From NCBI GenBank assembly GCA_005878325.1, contig VBMR01000070.1, positions 1 to 6,740 of the forward strand: a stretch of 6,740 nucleotides of DNA, read 5' to 3'. The position numbers were made by a program, and so were the translations under genes. The notes under the pieces are model-generated. The model saw only the letters and a program-made list of their open reading frames with translations. It was not told the DNA's origin and searched no databases. Source of the stretch: Methanobacteriota archaeon. GTDB lineage: Archaea > Thermoplasmatota > Thermoplasmata > RBG-16-68-12. Positions 1 to 4,409 of the stretch are shown here, piece after piece (within the stretch, counting starts at the first letter, position 1; each line of letters starts with the position of its first letter).

Positions 1-22
1 TGCACGTGCATAAGGGGGGAGA

Positions 23-517
23 ATGATCGTCCCGCCGCTCAAGCGGGGCTTGGGCTATCTGGCGCTCGACCCCGAGGACACCGTCCCCTCGTTTCTTCGC
101 TCGATGGCGGATGCCCAGACTCGGTTCCTTTGGATGACGTCGGCCCCGCCGTCCGCAGCTCCAGAAGGCGGGGACCTCCTGCGGGTCACGACCTTGCGCC
201 GAGGCCTCGGCACCGTCGACCCGAGACGTCTCCAAGATCTGCGCACCGCCGCGACGACCTTCTTCGACGAGAACGGCCCGGGGCTGCTGGTCGTCGACTG
301 CCTCCCGTCCCTCATCCTCCATGCGGGTATCGAACGGGTCCTTCGCTTCGTGGACGACCTCCACGAAGAAGTGGCGATGCGGGACGCCTACCTGGTCGTG
401 TTCGTCGACCCGCGGGAGCTGAACCGGCGGATGATCGCGTGGTTGGAACGGGAATTGGATCCGTTGCCGCAAGCCGTCGAGGTGCCCCCGTCCGAGGGGG
501 GTCGCCTCACCGCCTGA
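23..517 (+). CDS. DUF835 domain protein, short stand-alone form
   Basis: This 164-residue soluble protein matches the archaeal DUF835 pattern. An opening GLGYLALDPED (10-20) resembles the family's first strand. RFLWMTS (34-40) corresponds to the usual 'lWLT' strand, LLVVDCLPSL (88-97) to the 'vvLLDGleYL' motif, DAYLVVFVDP (121-130) to the 'lDP' strand, and LERELDPL (141-148) to the closing helix. The usual LDGLEYL core is altered to VDCLPSL, so this is a divergent member. DUF835 has no known biochemical activity; it is common in Euryarchaeota, often at the end of PAS or kinase-like sensor proteins, so a signalling role is inferred. The ATG is firm: an in-frame TAA lies at 11-13 and a G-rich Shine-Dalgarno stretch at 14-21. 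No TATA box fits in the few bases upstream, so it may be the last gene of an operon entering from the left. No membrane segment is visible. Confidence 0.8.
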   Translation: MIVPPLKRGLGYLALDPEDTVPSFLRSMADAQTRFLWMTSAPPSAAPEGGDLLRVTTLRRGLGTVDPRRLQDLRTAATTFFDENGPGLLVVDCLPSLILHAGIERVLRFVDDLHEEVAMRDAYLVVFVDPRELNRRMIAWLERELDPLPQAVEVPPSEGGRLTA

Positions 518-518
518 G

Positions 519-815
519 CTACGGTCCGAAGATTAGCCCCATTCCGGAGGCCGCCTCGTCATCCTGGGACTGAAATCGGCGGTAGATCCGTTCGGCGTCG
601 GCTCCCGGAAGAGCGCCCGCGATCCCTTTGGTCAGCTCGACCGCCCGGGTGACGGCGGCATCGCTCCCCTCGACCAAGACGTATCGGTCGTTGCCGGGCA
701 ACCCCAGGCTCTTCGCGTCGCGGGCAGTCACACTCTGACGGCTCACGATGTCGTCCTGCAACAAGACGCTCGTCTTCTCCGCGGCTCCGGGCGGGAACCG
801 GAGGATCCGGTACAC
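519..815 (-). CDS. Small uncharacterised archaeal protein (98 aa; 111 aa if started at 854)
   Basis: I do not recognise a named domain. From GTG at 815 the protein has 98 residues. It begins with a beta strand VYRILRF, then a mixed alpha/beta body (TSVLLQDDIV at 16-25, GNDRYVLVEG at 41-50), a helix (SDAAVTRAVELTKGIAGAL), an IYRRFQSQDDEAAS helix, and an unusual hydrophobic tail GMGLIFGP. There is no signal peptide or membrane span. The start is a choice. GTG at 815 lies about 27 bp from a TATA-like TTTAATAC, which would make it leaderless. A longer reading from GTG 854 adds 13 residues with AT-rich codons that look like promoter, but that GTG overlaps the stop of the 53-residue ORF upstream (GTGA), as in coupled genes. 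Its TAG stop is one base from the stop of the DUF835 gene, so the two converge. The codon pattern and protein-like composition favour this strand and frame over the alternatives. Confidence 0.65.
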   Translation of the reverse strand: MYRILRFPPGAAEKTSVLLQDDIVSRQSVTARDAKSLGLPGNDRYVLVEGSDAAVTRAVELTKGIAGALPGADAERIYRRFQSQDDEAASGMGLIFGP

Positions 816-838
816 GGGCGGAGCCCACCGCGAGGTCC

Positions 839-846
839 GTATTAAA
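839..846 (-). promoter_or_regulatory. Candidate TATA box for the 98-residue gene
   Basis: On the minus strand the bases read TTTAATAC, close to the archaeal TTTAWATA consensus, in GC-rich surroundings. The centre is about 27 bp upstream of GTG 815, the spacing expected for a leaderless start. If the 854 start is used instead, this AT-rich patch is simply codons 3-6. Confidence 0.4.
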
Positions 847-850
847 CGAT

Positions 851-1012
851 TCACTCCTCATCGATCAAAGTCGTTAAGGGAAGGATCGACAGGAACCCCC
901 CGACCACGAGCAGGCCATTCCGCGCGATCGGGTCTACCGTCCACGCGCCAATGAGTCCACCGGAAATCCCGACTTCCCCGGGAAGTTGAGCACGGTCCGC
1001 GTGATCGCGCAT
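851..1012 (-). CDS. Predicted 53-residue two-span membrane protein
   Basis: This short ORF is not recognised as any family. It begins at ATG 1012 behind an excellent Shine-Dalgarno site (GGAGGT, with five bases CCTGG before the ATG). The peptide has a polar N-terminus (MRDHADRAQLPGE), a short hydrophobic stretch (VGISGGLIGAWTV, 14-26), a DPIARN turn (27-32), a second hydrophobic stretch (GLLVVGGFLSILPLTTLI, 33-50) and an acidic DEE end. That layout suggests a small hairpin membrane protein. Its TGA stop overlaps the alternative GTG start (854) of the next minus-strand gene as GTGA, a sign of translational coupling. A weak TATA-like GGTTATCA at 1061-1068 (minus) would leave a leader of about 25 bases. 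The frame continues open far upstream across the antisense of the GAF-PAS gene, but that part reads as non-protein-like; only the last 53 codons look real. Chance cannot be excluded. Confidence 0.4.
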   Translation of the reverse strand: MRDHADRAQLPGEVGISGGLIGAWTVDPIARNGLLVVGGFLSILPLTTLIDEE

Positions 1013-1017
1013 CCAGG

Positions 1018-1024
1018 ACCTCCC
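1018..1024 (-). promoter_or_regulatory. Strong Shine-Dalgarno site for the 53-residue ORF
   Basis: The minus strand reads GGGAGGT here, followed by CCTGG and the ATG at 1012. GGAGGT pairs perfectly with the archaeal 16S 3' end. It is the main reason to regard the small ORF as translated, and it fixes its start. Confidence 0.5.
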
Positions 1025-1079
1025 TCCGACCAAACGGCCTTTCGAGGCTTTGCCCACGCGTGATAACCGCCGGGAAACG

Positions 1080-1087
1080 TTCTTATC
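1080..1087 (+). promoter_or_regulatory. Candidate TATA box of the GAF-PAS gene
   Basis: TTCTTATC is preceded by the A-containing GGGAAACG, which resembles a BRE element. The centre lies about 26 bp before GTG 1110, so the transcript would begin at or next to the start codon and be leaderless. This decides against the upstream TTG at 1050, which would place the TATA box inside the gene. Confidence 0.5.
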
Positions 1088-1109
1088 GCGTCCGCCCGCA
1101 TCGTCGCAT

Positions 1110-2120
1110 GTGGCCGATCCAGAGGAATTCAGCGAGGTCGGCGAAATCGGGGAGACGCAGATCCTCGCCTCGCTCCTCGGGGTCGCCGACATGGTCGGCG
1201 GACTCACGGATACGGACGAGATCGTCGCCCTGATTGCGCGTGTCACCCCCGGAGTCATCCGGGTGGACCGGTGTGCCATCATGGGGTACGACGAGGCGAA
1301 CCGCGAGTTCCGGACCCTCGGGTCGTTCGGCGCGGGATCGCGGGGGACGCCGTTCGACGGACTCCGGATTCCGGAATCGGACATTCCTTGGCTTTCCCAA
1401 CGGCTCATCGCCCTCCGGCTGCCCGCGATCATCAAGGCCACGTCCGGAGAAGCCGGCCTCTCCCCTTCGCTCCAGCATCGGGTCGCGATGAAATCTGCCC
1501 TCATCGTGCCCCTCACGGCTCGGGGTCGGTTCCTGGGTCTTCTCTGGCTCGACGACACGAGGAGCCCCCACTACTTCACCTCGGAGGAGATCAACATCGT
1601 CCAGGGGATTGGAGCCCAGGTCGCGATCGCGCTGGACCGGGCGAACCTTGTGGACCAGCTCGACCTCGAGCGGCGCCGGTCGGAGGCGTTCGTCTCCGCC
1701 TTGTTCGAGGGGGTCATCGTCGTCGACGGAGACGGCCGAATCCTGACGATCGACCCGGGGGCGGAATCCCTGATCGGATGGCAGACCTCCGAGGTCCGGG
1801 GTCGCCGCATGCGCGAGGTGTTCGACATCTCCGAGGCGGAAGCGAGCGTCGCGTGGCGGATGGAGAAGTCGGGCCCGTCTTCGAGGCCGAAACAGTTGGC
1901 CCTTCGAGCCCGAGATGGCGAGGTCGTCGTATGCTGGACCCGCGGCATCGCGGTCCGAAACGCCGCGAAGGAAGTCGTCCAGGTGCTCTACCTCCTCCGG
2001 AAAGGGACGGGCGTGAGCGACTATTCGGATCGGGTCATGGATTCGATCGACGACCTTGCGGACGCACCGGCCGCAGAGCCGAGCCGGAATAAAGGAGCAA
2101 GCGGATCTCCGCCGTCGTGA
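1110..2120 (+). CDS. GAF-PAS sensor protein lacking a kinase domain
   Basis: This 336-residue cytoplasmic signalling protein has a GAF domain at about 36-176. Its key stretches are DEIVALIARVTPGVI, DRCAIMGYD, SALIVPLTARGRFLGLLWLDD (129-149) and FTSEEINIVQGIGAQVAIALDRANL. A short charged connecting helix (177-192) follows, then a PAS domain at about 193-297 (FEGVIVVDGDGRILTIDPGAESLIGW, EVRGRRMREVF, and a final strand VVQVLYLLRKGTG). The last 40 residues are polar and low in complexity. GAF and PAS domains bind small ligands or cofactors and pass the signal on, but no histidine kinase, cyclase or DNA-binding domain follows, so the partner is unknown. The ligand cannot be read from the sequence. 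GTG 1110 is chosen because a TATA box lies 26 bp upstream; an in-frame TTG at 1050 would give 356 residues, but the added part is not GAF-like. It diverges from the small membrane ORF. Confidence 0.85.
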   Translation: MADPEEFSEVGEIGETQILASLLGVADMVGGLTDTDEIVALIARVTPGVIRVDRCAIMGYDEANREFRTLGSFGAGSRGTPFDGLRIPESDIPWLSQRLIALRLPAIIKATSGEAGLSPSLQHRVAMKSALIVPLTARGRFLGLLWLDDTRSPHYFTSEEINIVQGIGAQVAIALDRANLVDQLDLERRRSEAFVSALFEGVIVVDGDGRILTIDPGAESLIGWQTSEVRGRRMREVFDISEAEASVAWRMEKSGPSSRPKQLALRARDGEVVVCWTRGIAVRNAAKEVVQVLYLLRKGTGVSDYSDRVMDSIDDLADAPAAEPSRNKGASGSPPS

Positions 2121-2288
2121 ATCGGCTGGGCGCGGAAGGCCGCCTCGTCTCCTTCGCGGATCGCCCGGAGATAGAGGGGGCACCCTTCGTGAGGAGCCCA
2201 TTCTCGCCACCAGGGCCCCCTCCGGCTCCCTGAGTCAATGTGCCGCGCAGGTCGAACCGGGCTTCGCGTACGAATCATTCGGGTTCTT

Positions 2289-2298
2289 ACGCCGGCGT
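2289..2298. repeat. Perfect 10-bp palindrome ACGCCGGCGT
   Basis: ACGCC is followed directly by its reverse complement GGCGT. It lies in the gene-poor stretch, 20 bp before a second palindrome. In GC-rich DNA such short palindromes can arise by chance, so a binding-site role is only a possibility. Confidence 0.35.
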
Positions 2299-2318
2299 GA
2301 ATGGCTACGACGTTGGCG

Positions 2319-2330
2319 GCGAGCGCTCGC
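2319..2330. repeat. Perfect 12-bp palindrome GCGAGCGCTCGC
   Basis: GCGAGC is followed directly by GCTCGC, a perfect inverted repeat without a spacer. It is unlike the first palindrome in sequence, so the two do not look like copies of one operator. Confidence 0.35.
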
Positions 2331-2441
2331 ATCGGTAACGACTTCGGGCTGCTTCGCTCGCCCGTCCGGATGGCTGGAGACGCGGCCAACAATGGCGGTC
2401 GTCCGGTTTTCGTCCCCATAAAACGAACCCCAAGTCCTTGC

Positions 2442-2464
2442 GATTCTCATCCGTTGGGAGAATC
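2442..2464. repeat. Inverted repeat GATTCTC-N9-GAGAATC near the pilin promoter
   Basis: The arms 2442-2448 and 2458-2464 are perfect 7-bp complements around a 9-base spacer. The repeat ends about 33 bp before the TATA box, where an archaeal activator or repressor could bind. It is AT-richer than its surroundings. It might alternatively be a weak hairpin, but no T-run follows, so a terminator is less likely. Confidence 0.4.
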
Positions 2465-2497
2465 AGACTGTCCTCTGTTGGTAACTACCGCGAACAC

Positions 2498-2505
2498 TTT
2501 ATATA
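2498..2505 (+). promoter_or_regulatory. Strong TATA box of the pilin-like gene
   Basis: TTTATATA is the exact archaeal consensus, preceded by CGAACAC as a possible BRE. Transcription would start near 2527, leaving a leader of about 30 bases before ATG 2558. It is the best plus-strand promoter in the window, which suggests substantial expression of the surface protein. Confidence 0.75.
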
Positions 2506-2545
2506 TCGTCGGGACGGCTGTCTCGAAATATCCTTCCGCCCACCG

Positions 2546-2550
2546 GGAGG
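2546..2550 (+). promoter_or_regulatory. Shine-Dalgarno site deciding the pilin start
   Basis: GGAGG lies seven bases before ATG 2558. It points to that ATG instead of the out-of-frame ATG at 2553, which would encode only two residues, or the in-frame codons further upstream that precede the TATA box. Confidence 0.65.
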
Positions 2551-2557
2551 CCATGAC

Positions 2558-3773
2558 ATGAAAATCGTCCTGCGCGATGATGAATCGGGCGTCTCTGAGG
2601 TCGTCGGCACGATCCTGATCCTGGCGATGACAGTCGTCCTATTCTCGTCGATCATCCTGTGGGTGGGAAGCATCCCCACGCCGACGACGCAGACGCGCGT
2701 GGATCTCCGCCCCTCGATGATCCCCGTATACCGTCTCGCTCCCACCCGGGTCGACGAGCGACGGCATCTTGGACGGGCCGGACTCGGTCTGGGACATCGG
2801 GGAGCGCTGGACCTACGTGAACTACAACCTTCGGTCCTCCGATCAGATCTCGGTCCTCGTGGTCGACGTCACGAAGAACCTCGCCCTATGGAGCGCGCAG
2901 ATCACCGCCCCTGCCGGGACCCGCCCGCCCGTGTTCGTGGCGAAGTGGACGGACGATTTGTCGGGCACCTCGGCCATCGATCCCATCCAGGCGACGCTGG
3001 GCTTCATCCTGTACGCCCGGGTGATTGACCCGGACAATGACTTGAATCGCAACTCCGTGTACGCCTACCTGTCCTTCTTCTTCGGCACAAACACCACCTG
3101 CGGAAACCCGCAGAAGATGCACGACGATGGGGTGTATCCCGACGCGGCCGCCGGAGACGATGTGTTCTCGCTCGGCTCCAACGGCTGTATGGACCCACCG
3201 AACCCGTCCCTCACGGCCGACGGAACCCTCATCCTTCTGAACGCGACGGACAAGCAGAACCATAAGACGGATACCCGCCTGCGGCTGACCGTCGTCCCGC
3301 GGTCGGGAGGCGGAGGCGGTGGCCCCGGGAGTGGGGCTTGGGCCCTCCTGACGGCGGATCAATCCACGATTGCCGCGAGCCCGCTGCAGACCGCGCCGAA
3401 TGTCGCCTTCGCTCTCTTGCCGAACCAGACGTACACGTTCAAGTTCTGGGTCGTGTTCCGCAGCTCCGTAGCCACGAACGGGTTCCGGCTCTCGCTGACC
3501 TTCCCGACGGTCAGCCGGTTTGCCGCAAGCGTCACCATTCCCCAATCGGCGGACGGGACCATCGCCGACTGGCGCGGCTTCATCACGTCCTCGGGCGACG
3601 TCGTCGTCAGTTCTACCGTCCAAGCCGCGACTACGGACTATGTCGCCACCATCGAGGGAGTGATCCGCGTGAGTATCGCGGGCAACCTGCAGCTCGTGTT
3701 CGGTTCGGAGACGAGCGGGCAGAGCGTGACGATTCGCCAGGGAACGGTCGGCCAATTGCTGATCGCCGCCTGA
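2558..3773 (+). pseudogene. Frameshifted type IV pilin-like surface protein with phage-tail-like C-terminal domain
   Basis: The N-terminus is an archaeal type IV pilin/archaellin-type signal: a charged MKIVLRDDESG, then GVSEVVGTILILAMTVV and a hydrophobic helix to about residue 36, ending VGSIPTPTTQTR. By family knowledge a prepilin peptidase would cut after the glycine at 11 and the helix would anchor or assemble the protein outside the membrane. The frame from ATG 2558 reads well to about SMIPVY (2731), then turns into arginine-rich nonsense that stops at 3028. From 2721 the next frame is open and clearly protein-like, joining as VSLPPGSTSDGILDGPDSVWDIGERW and running to TGA 3773. Removing one base near 2731-2732 would restore 404 residues; a longer deletion (3n+2) is also possible. 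It may be a real pseudogene, a phase-variable gene or a sequencing error. Downstream parts: a beta domain, a calcium-motif-like module, a glycine linker and a terminal domain. Confidence 0.7.
2769..3773 (+). CDS. Open downstream fragment of the pilin-like protein (ectodomains)
   Basis: This is the intact 334-codon frame after the shift (open from 2721; 2769 is merely its first TTG). It lacks a signal sequence, so it is unlikely to be translated independently. Residues 1-56 complete the pilin-associated beta domain (DSVWDIGERWTYVNY, TRPPVFV). Residues 57-177 form a second beta module with DPDNDLNRNSVYAYLSF (87-103) and DDGVYPDAAAGDDVFSLGS (119-137), resembling calcium-binding extracellular modules, and two cysteines (111, 140) that could form a disulphide. 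Residues 179-188 are a glycine linker. Residues 189-334 (TYTFKFWVVFRSSVATNGFRL, then ATIEGVIRVSIAGNLQLVFGSE and SVTIRQGTVGQLLI) resemble a domain I associate with phage tail and fibre proteins. A cell-surface adhesin or attachment role is inferred. The similarity calls are from memory, not a search. Confidence 0.7.
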   Translation: MDGPDSVWDIGERWTYVNYNLRSSDQISVLVVDVTKNLALWSAQITAPAGTRPPVFVAKWTDDLSGTSAIDPIQATLGFILYARVIDPDNDLNRNSVYAYLSFFFGTNTTCGNPQKMHDDGVYPDAAAGDDVFSLGSNGCMDPPNPSLTADGTLILLNATDKQNHKTDTRLRLTVVPRSGGGGGGPGSGAWALLTADQSTIAASPLQTAPNVAFALLPNQTYTFKFWVVFRSSVATNGFRLSLTFPTVSRFAASVTIPQSADGTIADWRGFITSSGDVVVSSTVQAATTDYVATIEGVIRVSIAGNLQLVFGSETSGQSVTIRQGTVGQLLIAA

Positions 3774-3806
3774 GGCCCTCCCTGGGCCGCGGGCGACCTA
3801 CGCCCG
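3774..3806. terminator. Tandem short hairpins between convergent genes
   Basis: GGCCC-tccct-GGGCC (3774-3788) is followed at once by CGGGCG-accta-CGCCCG (3790-3806). The second hairpin straddles the stop codon of the minus-strand TraB-like gene. There is no T-run on either strand, which archaeal termination normally uses, so a role in ending either transcript is uncertain. Confidence 0.25.
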
Positions 3807-4409
3807 TAAGGCCTGGAGGACGCCGGCGACCCGCTCGACTTCGATGACCGCGAGGGTCTTCCCCTGGCCCGTCAGTTCTCGGAGCCGCGAGGCGAAGTGT
3901 GCCTCCCGCCGCGATTGCAGTCGGCGGAATCCCGGCGAACCGTTCACCTCCGCATCCCATTCGAGGACGAAGTCCCTCGGCGTGGTCGCGGCAAAGCGCT
4001 TCTTGCGGAGCCGGCGCTCCAAGCGGCCCTGAAACACGACCTCGAGGGCGGACACGCAGTCGACGTAGGCATCCGCGTAGAGGGCCTCGTCCATGTCGAT
4101 CGCCTCCAGTCGGGCGCCCCGTTTTTCGGCGGACCGGACCGCCTCGGAGAAGCAAGGAGGGGGCTTCACCGGAGGCTCCCACGCGGAGAGGCCTGCGACG
4201 TAGATTTCCTCCTCGAAATTTTCCGGCTCGAGTGGCTCGCCGCGATATGATCGGAGGGCCTGGAGTTCTTCCGGACCGATGCTCAGGGCGACGACTGCGG
4301 GTCGCGTCGCATCCATCGCGCGCGCGACGGCATCGGCCTCGGAGGGCAGGCCTCGGACGACGGACAGGACATGGAGGGACGTGTCTCCGAGGCGGACCTC
4401 GTCCATCAC
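3798..4409 (-). CDS. Degenerate TraB/Tiki-like domain protein
   Basis: This 203-residue soluble protein follows the TraB/PrgY (COG1916) layout. It has SLHVLSVVRGLPSEADAVARAM (11-32), then TRPAVVALSIGPEELQAL (35-52, the place of the family's 'DvVaVELd..R...L'), GARLEAIDMDEALYADAY (98-115, the place of 'liDRd'), and REAHFASRLREL with TLAVIEVERVAGVLQAL (168-201, the place of 'VVGaGHv.Gi...L'). The histidines expected in the first 'GTAHvS' motif and in the last 'GH' motif are absent (here VVRG and VER), so metal-dependent catalysis seems lost. No membrane spans are seen, unlike many TraB proteins. GTG 4409 overlaps the stop of the upstream regulator (GTGA); the next codon is ATG 4406, an equally good start. 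Coupling implies co-production with the COG1395 regulator. The family assignment is by pattern and is moderate. Confidence 0.65.
   Translation of the reverse strand: MMDEVRLGDTSLHVLSVVRGLPSEADAVARAMDATRPAVVALSIGPEELQALRSYRGEPLEPENFEEEIYVAGLSAWEPPVKPPPCFSEAVRSAEKRGARLEAIDMDEALYADAYVDCVSALEVVFQGRLERRLRKKRFAATTPRDFVLEWDAEVNGSPGFRRLQSRREAHFASRLRELTGQGKTLAVIEVERVAGVLQALRA

Larger units (their letters stand above)
2121..2497 (+). other. Intergenic stretch upstream of the pilin promoter
   Basis: I see no convincing gene here. Frames on both strands give proline-, arginine- and serine-rich or mixed peptides with no recognisable motif, and no tRNA cloverleaf was found. The stretch does contain two perfect GC-rich palindromes (2289-2298 and 2319-2330), an AT-containing patch CCCCATAAAACG near 2415-2426, and an inverted repeat at 2442-2464 close to the pilin promoter. 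It is long compared with the other intergenic gaps in this window, which suits a regulatory region or the remains of a lost gene. Confidence 0.5.

Noticed and set aside
1013..1558. Upstream extension of the 53-residue frame to 1558 on the minus strand
   Set aside because: It is antisense to the GAF domain and reads as serine/arginine-rich nonsense; only the part after ATG 1012 has a Shine-Dalgarno site and a membrane-like sequence.
1083..2210. 375-codon open frame on the minus strand
   Set aside because: It is the antisense of the GAF-PAS gene. The peptide is rich in arginine, aspartate, glycine and proline with no domain, typical of shadows in GC-rich DNA.
2021..2419. 132-codon frame on the minus strand
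   Set aside because: It partly opposes the GAF-PAS gene, has a composition typical of non-coding GC-rich DNA, and no Shine-Dalgarno or TATA site that I could find.
2121..2557. Possible tRNA or other RNA gene in the long gap
   Set aside because: No cloverleaf, no T-arm consensus (GGTTCRANYCC) and no CCA-adjacent acceptor pairing was found by eye.
2301..2561. 86-codon frame on the plus strand ahead of the pilin
   Set aside because: It crosses the TATA box and Shine-Dalgarno site of the pilin gene and has no recognisable motif.
2886..3755. 289-codon open frame on the minus strand
   Set aside because: It is a shadow of the pilin ectodomain, low in hydrophobic order and rich in arginine and glycine.
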